Source: Ambrosia x helenae
Lineage: Eukaryota > Streptophyta > Magnoliopsida > Asterales > Asteraceae
Length of the DNA: 64,000 bases
NCBI GenBank assembly: GCA_030844895.1
Contig: CM061225.1
Coordinates: 102,252,688 to 102,316,687, forward strand
Direction: 5' to 3'
The notes under the pieces were generated by a model. It saw only the letters and a program-made list of their open reading frames with translations. It had not been told where the DNA came from and did not search any database. The translations under genes and the position numbers were made by a program. Below are positions 11,501 to 23,399 of this stretch, piece after piece; the stretch's first letter is position 1; every line of letters starts with the position of its first letter.

Positions 11501-14500
11501 GAAAACGTGTTAACCGGATTTATAAGTGGCAGCTTTGACCCATTTACTTATGCATGCCTTGAGTCATACAGGGTTATGTTTTGTCTCTTAAAAGGTTAAA
11601 CTGACCAAATTATAAATAGCTCAAGAAAAATGGGCCAAAAGTCATTCAAAGACATTAGAGCATAAAACCTTCTAAAATAATTGTATTAACAAATTATAAG
11701 GTAAACTGCTAAAATCGTCCCTGTGGTTTGGTGAAAGTTGTCACTTACGTACAAACTTGAGATTTAGACAAACAATTAAAACCATGGTACGATTATGACA
11801 AAAAATCTCAAGTTTGTACATAAGTGGCAACTTCCAACAAACCACAGGGACGATTATTACTGAAAATATGTAACTTTCATAATCATATACTTAAGCAGAC
11901 CAAAAGTTTTTTTAACAGGTCAACAAATTAGAAATCCAAAAAGAAAAAACATGGCCAATTGTGCATAAAACCTCAAGTCATCTAGTTGAAATGTTAAACA
12001 TTGTTATAATAATATAATTTGATAATCATAATTGACACATTAATTGATTATTAATAAACTATACAAAAGAAGCCTTATCCCTGGCATGTCATATGGGTGA
12101 AATAAAAAAAAATAACATACAATGAAACAAACCAAATAGGTCAAAATCCACCATATGTGTATTTTTATTGCATATGACCACCGGAAATCCTTATATTCAG
12201 TAAGATAAAGACTGAAACAATATTTACTTGATACACTAATTATGTATAGTAATAAATAAATAAATGTATCTTTGTACAAGTAGTGTTTCAGGTCAAGCCA
12301 TCACAGCCTGCAAAAAGAAAAATTACCTCAAGTCCTCAAAGCGTTTGCAGACAGTTTGGAGATCTGCAGACTCAGGAACACCACTCAGTTTACTGAAGGC
12401 GTCTCTAGCAAGTGTTTCTCTCTCATCATTATTAGTAGCAGCAGCAGCTCTCTCAAGACATTCAACAGCCAAGTAAAATTTGTAATCAGATTCTTGATAA
12501 AAACTTGGACAACCTTCACGTAACCTGCCACTAATATCATCCACCGTTCCCCTACCATCTGGACCCGTGTAATACTACAATATCAAATATCCAATATTAG
12601 GGACAAAAACATAGTTTTCAAAACATGATATATTATATTAGTCATATTTTTCTAAATTGAAGTACCTCCATTAGAGCAGATACAAGTCTTGTAGCAAGTC
12701 TATCACCATCTTCAGAGCACACTAGCTGGTGAAATGTCAACTGAATTAGTGCCTGCTTTGTACTCGAGTCAAAGGATTGAATTAACCGAGTGACATGATG
12801 CCGGGAAAGAAGTTGGAGGAGAAATAAAGCTTCACCACATCTAAGCAGCAGCTGCCTTACACACTCCATAGCCCTCACCTACAAGCCACATATCTTTATT
12901 AATTTAATAATAACTTAATAAAGATGCATCAATTACTAGTCACATCTTTTAACATGTTACATTAGATTTATCAAAATGGATAAGTAAAATCGCTAGTTCA
13001 GCCGTTTAAGAATCTAATTGGGTCAGGTCAGACTGACAGTAGCACTTCGCCAATTGTTCTATAAATAACAAGTGTTGGCCATGATTACAAAGCTTATTTT
13101 ATGTCAATAACTATCAATTCTTCTGACTAAAAATATTCAGGAGGTTTTACAGATTAAAGATGCATTTTGATGATTTTGTCAGTTCCTTTGAGGCTAATTT
13201 ATTTTTATTTTACCCGTTTGAGCTGTTAGACATAAAACATAAGCCAAAACAACCAAATCATAAGTGTATTGAGTCAAAACTGAATAAAAAAAAAACTTAG
13301 AAGACTGTATGCATTAAAAATACAGTTTGGACGACTTCAATAAATTTTCTTTAAAGCTATTTTTGTTACCCATTAAACATAAACGTTAACCAAATCAACC
13401 CATTCACAAATAAATTGGTCAAAAGTCAAAACTGCTACTTCTAGACTTAGGTTTACCTCCATGGAAGCCAATTCTGCAGGGTTGTAAGGAAGCCGTTGCC
13501 TTTTATTAGATGTGCCTGCACCACTAGACTCTAAATTCCTAGAATAAGGACTATACATGTTTCTTGGCATACTCCTATCACCAGTTGCCACATCAGCAAT
13601 CGTTCCAATCAAAATGGAACCTGTCAAATCTCCCAAACCAGCACTACCATAAAGTCCTCTTCTTTGATTCCTCCTAGATCTTAAAAATTTTTCAAGGGAC
13701 CGAAGTTTATCTTCTAGAACTTGCATTGCTTCCACAGAAAGTCTGCACCCAACTATTCCATTTTCATTAGCAGCATCAGAAGAGCTCATAACAGGTAGCT
13801 CCCAAACAGGCAGAAGCAACCGTGATGCACACAAACATAACCCTTCATGTGCACCTGAGAATACAGGCTCAGCCTCTTGAACCACTTGACCCATGCTAAA
13901 CCCACCAGCTGCAGTTCGGGTGTTAGCCAATGCACCGCTACCTTCAAGCTGGGGTAAACCCACAACCCGTGGGTCTTCAAAGGCTTCAGCCGCCTTCTCA
14001 GCAACAACATTATTTATGAAATTGTCTGTGTGTACAATCCGTGCAGCCAGCATTAGACACATGGCAGCAGCCTCACCGGGCCCAAATCGGTTGAAGAAAT
14101 CCTCAAGTATTGTTCTTGGTGTGTTTGACTCGAGCAGCCTTCTTAAAACGTCTACGGGTCGGTTGAAAACAACTTCCATCATCCCCATTGTACTAAAAAT
14201 AATTATCCGCCTACGTGGCAGTATATGCTGAGTTGGCAAATCACCTCTAGCCCATAATTTTCCAGCCAACTTCTCTAATGACTCACCGAAATTATCATAT
14301 CCAACAAACTCAAGTTGTGAATACAGTGAATACACAGTTGCAGCTGTATCAGGTAACGGTAGAACTTCAGCTACAGCCAGCATTCGGCCTTCAACCGGGA
14401 GAGTAGAAACACATTCTCTTAGTGCCTTTGAACTCCTGACACTTGTCCCTAAATTAGTGGATGAAGATGTTGACTGTGTGGTTGAATCTCGGTTTGCGAT

Positions 14501-17449
14501 TAGAAGTGATGAAGTAGTTGAAGGAGATGAATCAGAAAGAACAAGTGTTGCGGATGAGTAATGTGCTGACTCAATCTTTAAAGAAAGATCTTCATTTTGA
14601 GATCGACCAGCAAGAGAAAGTGGCCCGAATGATAACCCACCACCCACACCCAATGGAGGTGCAGGTCGAGTTGTGACAACCTTTAAACAACTTGGTTTTT
14701 GAAGATTGTTACCAAAATGTCCACTGGATTTAGTGGTTGTAAGATACATTCTTCTTCCATCAGACAAAATTGCAACAAGATGCAGCCATTTTGACTCTAC
14801 GGTAGATAAAGGAGATATTGAAACTATAGAAGTTTTTGTTGATCTAGTAGAAGACCTGGATCCTGCCGGCTGCCTGCTGCTACCATGTAGTTCCCGCTGG
14901 TTGATTAAATTCTTCTCCTCGGCGACCTTTTTAAGTGGCCCATTACCATCCTGGCCTAATGTATAGACTTGAATTTTCATTTCTTCGGTCCGGGCATACA
15001 AAATGTGTCTCTCATTATCAACAGCCATTTCAACAATGGGGTCCACAGCCCCAAATTTAAATACATTTGGTACCACCCACCTGAAGTGTAAAATGAAAAA
15101 ATTTAATAAACATGATGGAATGGTATTATGACATGCAAGTAACACACTGAACTACATACCAAAGTTTGATGGCAGATATAACATTAGTCAAATCCTCACC
15201 AAGATGGAAAATAGGTAACAACAAAAATTAAAAATTTGGAGATTATAGTAGTCAGAGTTCCGCCATGAATGGGAATATTAATGTTCATTGATTTTAGAGG
15301 GTGTTTAAAAGTGCATTATAGAACTGATTATTGCTACTAGTAATAAACAGCTTGATGTGTTTGGATAATCAGTTATCTACTGATTATTGAATATAGGTTA
15401 TCTGGATTAGTTAAGCTAAACTGAGGATTAGGATAATCAGTTTCATACATGATGCAGCAAAACTGCTGATTTAAGTAATACTAAATCACTTATCTACAGA
15501 TGTCATTGTTAATAAACCTAATCAAGGACCATGTATGTAAAAAGACTCGCGACCACTCAAGTATTCAACTTTTTTTCAAAGCAGCAGCACGCCCAAACAC
15601 TATTTCAGGCCGACTTTTTTATTACAGCTGATTTTATGATTCTGAAAATTCAGTATCTCATAATGAGCTACAAAACACATCCCCCCCCCCCCCCCCCCAA
15701 ATCACAAATTTAATCACCAACCGCCAAGCTGAAGGCATAAGCTTCTGACCATGTATTAAAAAGGAAACTATGCGCAAAAAAAAACATATTTATACCTTGA
15801 AACCACACTACCAAGGCCGGCTGTCAAACAAACTTTACGGCACTGTTTGTACCAACCCGAACCCGTAGTATAAAGCAACTCGTAGATATGCCCATCACGG
15901 CCCGCCAAGAAAATGTGACCTCTATTTGTGCATGCAATGCATGTCATAGTAACTCCATCAGATGGTATTGTGTATTCAGGTAATGGCTGTAGCGAAACCT
16001 CTGCGTACGGGTCTGATCCATCACCACTTCCAGAACAGCATACTCCAATAAGAAGCAACTGAGAAACACTAAACTTGAGTATAACACATACCATGTAACA
16101 AATAAAATCAAATAACTAAGAAAAAAAGGTATAAGCAGTTACCTCAACAGGAGTTGCTAAGACTAAAAGATATTGAATAGCCTCGACAAAAATCCCAGGC
16201 TTGGTTTTGACCAAACCAACAGCACATATAGCTTGTTCCTCACCACTATACTCAGGGCATTGGCCATCCCTAAAAGAATAAACAAGTTTAAGATGGACAT
16301 CGTGAAAAAGATTAATTTTATATCGCTTACCATTTATCGAACCGCCAAAGAAATAAAGAATTATCCACAGATGCCCATGCTCTACGGATTTCAGGAAATA
16401 TTCCACATAACGCAGTGCCTTCACCGCCGGCAGCATTATATCTTTCTATGAGCACTGAGGGCAATTCCCTGCTATCTGCTATTTCAACCAATGGAGGCCA
16501 CTGCAACAAGATGTCAAGATTAGGAAATAAAAACAGATATTAAGTCATGCAACTTTGTTGTTTTCATCGGCATGCTGTTATCAGATAAATCCACATCATT
16601 TTGATGAAGCTTAACTAACAATATCTAAAGAAAAACTCCATATCCACTAATAAAACAGTGGTAAATAGTAGTGCCTTTACATGGCGTGTCGTTTGTTAGA
16701 ACCTTGGTGCTGCATTTAAAAGTTTAAGTTGAATACAATTACACAAAGATAAACAAATCTGCAAATCAGTTAATCTGAGTAAAAAAGGAAACCAAAATCT
16801 TGTTTTTGGAATAATAGGCGATACCACTCTAGCACTCTGCTAAGAAGAAGCACGTTCTACTTCAATTACGACACCTGAATCATAAATTAAAACTAAAATA
16901 ACCGTAAAGCCGAACCCTAGTAAAACAAATACTTAACCGGTCGTCTAGTCCACGAACCGTATAATTAAACCAGCTTACGCTAAGCTTTCCGAATCTTCAC
17001 TTGCACAAATTTAACCACCATACTAAGGTCACTAAATCAAACGTCTGAGTTCCGACTTCTAACCATTATAAACCGAATAACCGATACACACCAATTCAAC
17101 AGCCATAATAAAACCCCTAACAAACAAATGCATACCAACCTAAAAGCCTTGATTATTCATTATTCAACTCAAAAACCTTCAAACCTAGTTCTATTAAAGC
17201 TCTTAAAAGTAACCTAAACAAATAAAAATAAACAACGAATAAAGAAAGACATGTATATGTATGTATGTATATATATATATATATATATACCTCTCTAGGG
17301 TGAGTAGAGTAAGGATGGCTAGTATATCTAGAAGCTTCTAGAGCTTCTTCTAAATCAAGCTGTGCTGAAACATCTCTACCGATTCGGTCACTTACTACGA
17401 CGCTTGCTTTAACAATATCCCGCATTCCGATCTCGTCTTCCCGTGACAT
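8591..17449 (-). CDS. NUP155: Nuclear pore complex protein NUP155 (13 exons), with two 1-base deficits
   Basis: NUP155 is a large scaffold nucleoporin of the inner ring of the nuclear pore, with an N-terminal beta-propeller and a C-terminal alpha-solenoid. Exons on the minus strand: 17291-17449, 16331-16500, 16143-16269, 15796-16058, 13457-15080, 12666-12878, 12327-12574, 11059-11469, 10375-10579, 9944-10268, 9621-9839, 9206-9534, 8591-8708; all have GT-AG borders. Landmarks are MSREDEIGMRDIV at the start, then RRAWASVDNSLFLWRFDKW, FLAGRDGHIYELLY, RWVVPNVFKFGAVDPIVEM, HVLAAHVLLRLAERRS and ITQLYNEYAVPFELWE. The end is YMTEVRRLALPQNQ and a TAA at 8591-8593. The exons sum to 4,411 nt, one over a multiple of three. 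Exons 8 and 9 are each one base short: near 11246/11247 and at the exon 9 acceptor (10579). Adding one base to each gives about 1,470 aa, close to Arabidopsis NUP155 (about 1,464). It is either an intact gene with assembly indels or a very young pseudogene. Confidence 0.96.
11706..11862. mobile_element. MITE in NUP155 intron 7 (foldback)
   Basis: An inverted repeat of about 55 bp per arm begins near ATCGTCCCTGTGGTTTG on the left; its complement ends the element on the right. The arms also share a segment reading ACAAACTTGAGAT. Almost the whole element folds on itself. Its end resembles that of the 1.3-kb element at 26306-27595. I could not define a clean target duplication. Confidence 0.7.
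15295..15605. mobile_element. Probable small MITE in NUP155 intron 4
   Basis: The stretch has inverted ends (GGTGTTTAAAAGTGC on the left, complement of AGTGTTTGGGCGTGC on the right) and internal AATCAG repeats. No clear target duplication is visible, so the element class is uncertain. Confidence 0.35.
15681..15698. repeat. Poly-C run of 18
   Basis: Eighteen consecutive C lie inside NUP155 intron 4. Such runs are prone to slippage and miscounting. Confidence 0.9.
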
Positions 17450-17789
17450 CTTTACTTAATTGTTGAGGATTGAGATAATCAGGAAGATGTTGAAAGTAAT
17501 TTGAGGATAATCGATGTTTGCATTGACTGCTAGGGTTCTGATATTTGTAATCGAGTTGGGGGTTTTGTGAAGGTTTTTGGAAAGAAGAGGTTTGTAGGGT
17601 TTATGTGAAATTGGGGATTTATTTGCTGAAAATACTGGCGGGCGAATTAAGCGGACTCTAGAAATAATTTGTATTCTAACGCTACTATTTTTTGGTCTTG
17701 GGTGACTACTGAGGTCCGACTGTTTAAGAATTAAGCAGTTAAGGCTAGTAAGGTTATGAGCATAATCATTATCATACTCAGTTAATCCC

Positions 17790-17990
17790 ACCTATAGCAA
17801 AGTTAAGGTAGGATCTGAGAATGGTAAGATGTAGACAGCCTTACCTCTACCCCTAAGAACAGAGAGGCTGCTTCCAGTGAGACCCCCGACTCGATGTGGT
17901 TTGGTATCAAGCCTTGGACGTAAGGCACATAACACTTAGCAATCGGGACAAACCCGATCAGTGCATGTACTCCTTTGTCTTTTGGCTATC
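17790..17990. repeat. SINE-like fragment
   Basis: The blocks AGCCTTACCTCTACCCC and GAGAGGCTGCTTCCAG, then GAGACCCCCGACTCG, resemble the body of tRNA-derived plant SINEs as I remember them. There is no clear A/B box pair and no poly-A or poly-T end, so this stays tentative. Confidence 0.35.
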
Positions 17991-18934
17991 CACGTCACCA
18001 CATGATGCATGATTAACTGTCCGTCGTTTTGGACGTTATTTTTACGAAATTAGTAAAATAACGTTAAAACTAGTGCAACTTTACTTTTGCCCCTCAAGGG
18101 CCACACATATATACATTATATGCGCACACCGTAAGTGGGGCGTCAAGGTTATGAGCATAATACTGAGAATAATGATTGTACTGTGGCGTAGGGTGATAAC
18201 GGGAAGCGGTTAACAACTAACGACTAATGAGAGGAAGAAGTTAAGATTGTCGGCTTCAAGACTTAGGGTATTACCATTAAACTTAGCGTTTGATTTGGCT
18301 GATAAGTATATATACAATTGTATATTTGCATATATCGAGTCAAATCCAACAAAGTGGTATACATAAAGCTATAAATATAATTGTAATTTGTTTGTATATA
18401 TATATATATATATATATAGGCTAAGTATATAGGAAAAACCCCCTAAAATGAAGAAACCCTCACAAACCCATCTTGTGGCCCTCATTGTTCCACATCACCA
18501 AGATTTTTAACATTAATTTATTGAGGGAAAGGGTATTTTAGTCATTTTCCCCTCTTTCTCTTTCTTCAACCCCTTTAATTGACAGTATATATGTATTCAT
18601 CTCTTTCCCATTTTTCAAAATTTGATTTCCCTAAATTCCCTCTTTCACCTCCTCTCTCTCAAACCCAGTACTCTCACCTCCTCTCTCTCTCAAACCCTAC
18701 AACCAAAAACCTGCAACTCTGTTTAGATCCAACTTATATTTGCAACCCACATACCAGATCGAGTCCTCTGTTCAGATCGAGTCCTCTCACCTCCTCTCTC
18801 TCAAAGCCGACAACTAAATACGACGGCGGCGGAAACACGACGAAGCACGACGGCGGAGAAGACAACCGGAGAAGACGACCGGAGAAGACGACCGGGTTAT
18901 GAATCTCTAATTTGCCCTCTGTTTTTTTTATGTC

Positions 18935-20095
18935 CATGTATTCATGGTATTTCAAGTTATTATTTTTTTATATATTCATGGTGTTTTAAGTTATTATTAG
19001 CCATTTTTGTCTTGTTAGATGGTTATTTTTTTCCAAAAGATTCACATCATTATTTTTAGTAAGCATAATAATTGATTTTATTTAATTTGTTTTTTTTAAT
19101 TCCTAAAAAAAGATCTAAATCTTTCACTTTGTATTGTCCTATGTATGAACCTATCAACCTAAAACATTCACTGGTTAAAGATTTTATTTCATGATCATGT
19201 AATGTATCACTATATTGGGTATTATATATTTCTTTATAAAAAAATATTTGTTCTCATATATTGGGTATTATATATTTCTTTATAAATAATCATTTTTGTT
19301 TATAAAGAATCATTTGTTAAGGTGTTTCTCTGTGTTTAGTTATATGAGTCAGCTATGTTTAGTTAGGGTGTTTACGTGTGTAGCATATCATTTTTTGTAG
19401 TCACATTGTGTTGTATGCAGTCAAAATGTATGATGTTTGCAGACTACAAATCTTTGTCTGTGTTTGCAGACAAAAACGTCTGTTACACACGTAACACTCG
19501 TGTTTTTTTGCAGCATGTCTGTGTATTGTTTTGTGTTTTCTCATATATGAGTTTCTTTTTTTTTTTTGTTACCAATATGTTTTTAACAGAAAATGTCTGT
19601 TTTGTCATGGTGTTTCAAGTTATTAGTTTTTTATATATTCATGGTGTTTCAAGTTATTATTAGCCATTATTGTCTTGTTAGATCTTTTTTTTTTTCCAAA
19701 ACATTCATCTCATCATTTTTAGTAAGCATACTAATTGATTTTATTTAATTTGTTTTTTTTTTAATTCTTAAAATAAATTAAATCTTTCACTTGTATTGTC
19801 CTATGTATGAACCTATCAACCTAAAGCATTCACTAGTTTAAAGATTTTATTCCTGATCATGTAAAGAAACATTTTGTTAAGGTATTTTCTCTGTATTTAG
19901 TTATAGCATCTGTGTGTTTAGTTAGGGTGTTACGTGTGTAGCATATCTTTTTTTGCAGTCAAAGTGTGTTGTATGCAGTCAAAATGTATAATGTTTGCAG
20001 ACTACAAAGTTTTGTCTGTGTTTGCAGACAAAAACGCCTGTTACACATGTAACACTCGTGTTTAACAGAAAATGTCTGTTTTGTCATGGCTCCTT
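18935..20095. repeat. Large tandem duplication (units about 680 and 490 bp)
   Basis: The block that starts at TTCATGGTATTTCAAGTTAT (about 18941) and runs past AACAGAAAATGTCTGTTTTG recurs from about 19608 with small changes and a shorter 3' half. Each unit contains a palindrome-like GTTACACNNGTAACAC. Confidence 0.8.
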
Positions 20096-20220
20096 ATTAT
20101 ATATATGAAATAAGCTGTCTTCCACATGTTACATTAGGTTTTTTTTCTGTTTCATATTAAAAATGTCAAACATTTACTCTGTTATAACATATGTTACAGG
20201 TCCTATTTTAGTCATAGCAT

Positions 20221-20607
20221 GACTTCCAACCCCAGCACTCCCCCTTGGGAGGTTGGTAAGCCCCGTCACCATCTCATCCCAATCGCACACAAGCTACCTC
20301 AAAATGAACCGGACATGGTGATTGCACCTGAACTGCCGATTACGAATCAGAACCAGGGGCTGAATATGAAGAACCATATGAACCTGATTTAAAAAAACCA
20401 GCGTCTCAGGAAGGTGGGCGTATTAGGGCAGAATGGGAGGGTATAGGTTATACGGAGGAACAGTGGGCTTTTTATGCCAAGTATGGTTATTGGATGCCCT
20501 CTACTACTGTTGGTTGCAATGGAGGATGTCGGGGTGTACATATTACGTATGAAGAATTGGCTTTTTATGACAAGCATGGTTATTGGATGCCAAAGGGCGG
20601 TGTATAA
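20221..20607 (+). pseudogene. Small gene relic with a duplicated WMP peptide
   Basis: From the ATG at 20221 one frame reads MTSNPSTPPWEVGKPRHHL. Near 20337 it gives way by one frameshift to another frame: acidic residues (DYESEPGAEYEEPYEPD), then two related peptides, EEQWAFYAKYGYWMP and YEELAFYDKHGYWMP, before the stop at about 20605. I do not recognise the family. The internal repeat and conserved aromatic pattern suggest it was once a real protein, carried inside the Mutator-like element. Confidence 0.45.
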
Positions 20608-20856
20608 ATCTTTAACAGTATGATGTCGGCTGATGAATCTTTAACAATATGATGTATGGATTTTTTTTAGAAGTATGGTTATTGTAAGTTTTTTTATACT
20701 AATGCAATGCACAACTGCTTAACATATGTTACAACCCTACAACAGATTCACTGTAATATATTAATTCGTCTTTGTCAGATGAATCTTAATTTTATATATG
20801 ACTACAATAGTTACTAAGATACACTGGTCAAAAAGAAAAATCATTTGGACCTTTTG

Positions 20857-21760
20857 TTACGTATGCAACAACTCTGTGGCTGGTACAATAAAACAAAAAA
20901 AAAACACATGGTCTAATAAAAAAAATAATAAGCCTAAACTTTTAAATAATATGAACTAGCGACACGTTTATTTACGTATGTAACATTACTGGTGCTGGTA
21001 GGGCTGTTCAAATCGCTCGCCGCTCGTGGCTCGCTCGTGGCTCGTTCGGAAATTGCTCGAAAAATGCTCGCTCGATCTTCCGCTCGGTTGTAAACGAGCC
21101 AAGCACGAGCAAAGGTCCGCTCGGATCTGTTCGACTCGAATAAATTTTTATTTATTTTATATATGTTTAATTATAAATATAGACACAAATTACAGGTATA
21201 TTTATATATGTTTATTTATGTTGTTAGTCGTCCATCACTAATCATCGCTTGATATCATCCTACGTCACAATACAAAAATCGCTCTCTGCAGTATGTTCAT
21301 CGTCTCGCCAACCTCAACCTAAGCCTCATTCTCGGACACTCGGATCTCAATATTAGTGTTATTATCGGATAGTTCGACCTTAGTTGTCACCCGACAATGA
21401 AAAAATCAAAGGAAACATCCCAATTTTATGGTTATCCAAATTATTCTTTGCTCGATTCTTGCTCGGCGCTCGCTCGGAAAAATTCGCGCTTGAAAAACGC
21501 TCGCTCGGTTTTCGGCTCGATTGTAAACGAGCCGCTCCGCTCGGTTCGATTTGTAAGCGAGCCAAGCACGAGCAAAGCTCCGCTCGGATCAGCTCGGCTC
21601 GTGACCAGCCCTAGGTGCTGGTAAAATAAAACGAAAAAATAACATGGTCTAATAAAAACTTAACAAATCAACATTTTTTTTAAATTAATATGAAACTGTC
21701 GTGACGGTTTTTACGTACGTAACAGCACTAGTGCTGGAACAATAATATGAATCTGATTCT
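20857..21760. repeat. About 100-bp direct repeats around a TTACGTANGTAACA motif
   Basis: Three copies start at a TTACGTANGYAACA motif (about 20857, 20971, 21711). Each continues with NNCTGGTGCTGGTA or a close variant; the first two then share AATAAAACRAAAAAA and ACATGGTCTAATAAAAA. The second copy is split by the hAT element at 20999-21613. Confidence 0.65.
20999..21613. mobile_element. Non-autonomous hAT element, GCTCG family, copy 2
   Basis: The 615-bp element starts TAGGGCTGTTCA and ends GACCAGCCCTA, with perfect 8-bp target duplications GGTGCTGG (20991-20998, 21614-21621). Subterminal GCTCG/CGAGC words and the interior match copy 1 at 2570-3321. Confidence 0.92.
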
Positions 21761-22097
21761 GCTTTATTTTAATAAATAAAATACTTTTTTCAAATATTAG
21801 AAATCTGATTTTTGTAAATAAAAAAATTTGAGAGAGAATGTTGGAGAGAGAAGATTAGTGAGAGAAAGAGATAAAGAGATGATTGATTGGATGGAGAGAG
21901 AAAGGGGTGTAAATTACCCTTCTAACCTTTTTTGTCATCTTGTTTGATTATAATATACACATTTAAGCTTGACCATTGATCAACTACAATGGATGGTGGT
22001 GATGAAGTTTACAAGGTTTCTTCAAAATAGGAGGGTTTTTATTTAATCATTGCCCTATATATATATATAATTATATTTGTAATAAATTGAAAAAAAA

Positions 22098-22240
22098 TTA
22101 TCGAGCCGAGCGAACTTTTGCTCATGCTTGGCTCGTTTACAAACCAAACCGAGTCGATCTACTTATTTACAACCGAGCAGAAAGGCAAACAAACATTTTC
22201 AAAGCATATCCGAGCAAGCGACAAGGGTCGAGATACGAAC
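22098..22240. mobile_element. hAT GCTCG-family fragment (one end only)
   Basis: Words such as CGAGCCGAGCGAAC and TTGGCTCGTTTACAAACC match one subterminal region of the family in reverse orientation. The terminal TAGGG and the rest are lost. Confidence 0.6.
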
Positions 22241-22798
22241 ACGAGAATCCTCTAAATATCCAGTGTCCGATTGCAATCAATCGTGTCCCTCGTCTCAAAT
22301 GTTGTTAAGTCACCATTAATAAAGAGGGGTAAGTTGATTATTTTGCATTAATACATATGGGTAATATTATCATGTGACACTATTATTGGTTATTTTATAC
22401 ATATTACACACACCACATGTATGTCCCTTGAATGGTCAATCACAAGATTGATGAGATATTTAGAGTGCGAAATCCTCTAAATATCCGATTATGCAAACAC
22501 AAGAACAATAACAAGATACAAACATGAGATAATACTTTAAACCAAGGTTTTTATTGCTTATCAACTGTTGTAGTTACAAACAAGTAAACCTCACACGCAA
22601 TACTACTATAAAAACTAGTTTGATACTTAAGCCAATTTGTTCTCTTTATACTAAACAAGTTTGCCTGGGCTTGGCCTAGAACGAACATAGCTTATGTTCA
22701 CCCCACGGCTGCCATGGGTATCTTTGCCTAAGACATTGCTCACATAATACATTCACTATTCACTAGACAAACATCATACACAAAATACTAATGTATCC

Positions 22799-22982
22799 CT
22801 CTGTTGTAAAACAAGGTCTCAAAGGCCGAGTACTCCCCGAGTAATCGCTACAAGGTAGGTTGCCGAGTACTGAGTACTCTACGCCTAGGCCGAGTACTCC
22901 CGAGTACTCTCCGACTAGGCCGACAACTCCCCGAGTACTCACGACTCCGACTAGGGAGCGCCTAGCGACTTTTGCAACCATG
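22799..22982. mobile_element. 184-bp hAT MITE with GAGTACTC words
   Basis: The ends are CTCTGTTGTAAAA and TTTTGCAACCATG, similar when inverted, with perfect 8-bp duplications ATGTATCC (22791-22798, 22983-22990). The interior repeats the palindromic word GAGTACTC several times. Confidence 0.8.
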
Positions 22983-23004
22983 ATGTATCCTAAGAAGTTA
23001 ATGT

Positions 23005-23390
23005 GGTAAAATATCGGATATCGGTAAATGACCGATATTGAGATATAGGTTATCGCGGTGAGATATCGGCTGGATATTGGTGATTTTATATCATGCAAAA
23101 TCCATATATATAGCAATTTACACTAATAATTTAATATACTCTCATATCATTAACAAATTAAGCTCTTGCAACTTGCAAAACAATAACAATTGTAGCAAAT
23201 GGGAACTTATTAAAACTTAAAACACTAATATTTAACACTAACAATTAACAATTAAGACTTAAAACACTAATAAAAGCAATAATAAGTAAGACAAATGGAA
23301 GAACTAAGAAGAAAGCTATTGATATCGGGAATATCGGTGATATATCGATCAAATATAGGTTAATATCGGTCAATATCGCTGATATTTTGT
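23005..23390. mobile_element. hAT-like element with GATATCGG words
   Basis: Both ends are dense in ATATCGG/CCGATAT words and share an inverted AAAATATC near the borders (left about 23008, right about 23380). The interior is AT-rich. I could not confirm a target duplication. Confidence 0.45.
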
Positions 23391-23399
23391 ATAGATATG

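Larger units (their letters stand above)
18419..22051. mobile_element. Mutator-like element with degenerate long TIRs (about 3.6 kb)
   Basis: The left end, after a TA run, reads through AAAACCCCCTAAAATGAAGAA. The right end, read on the other strand, carries AAAACCCTCCTATTTTGAAG at the same offset, so the two ends form imperfect inverted repeats of about 50 bp. Both outer borders lie in (TA)n, which hides the target duplication. Inside are a tandem duplication, a broken small gene and a hAT insertion. No transposase is recognised. Confidence 0.55.

Noticed and set aside
15681..15698. Poly-C run as a cause of NUP155 frame loss
   Set aside because: It is inside intron 4, away from any splice site, and exons 4 and 5 join in phase.
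18579..18902. 107-codon open frame with GGG and KHDGG repeats
   Set aside because: CT-rich low-complexity sequence inside the Mutator-like element; no domain or splice support.
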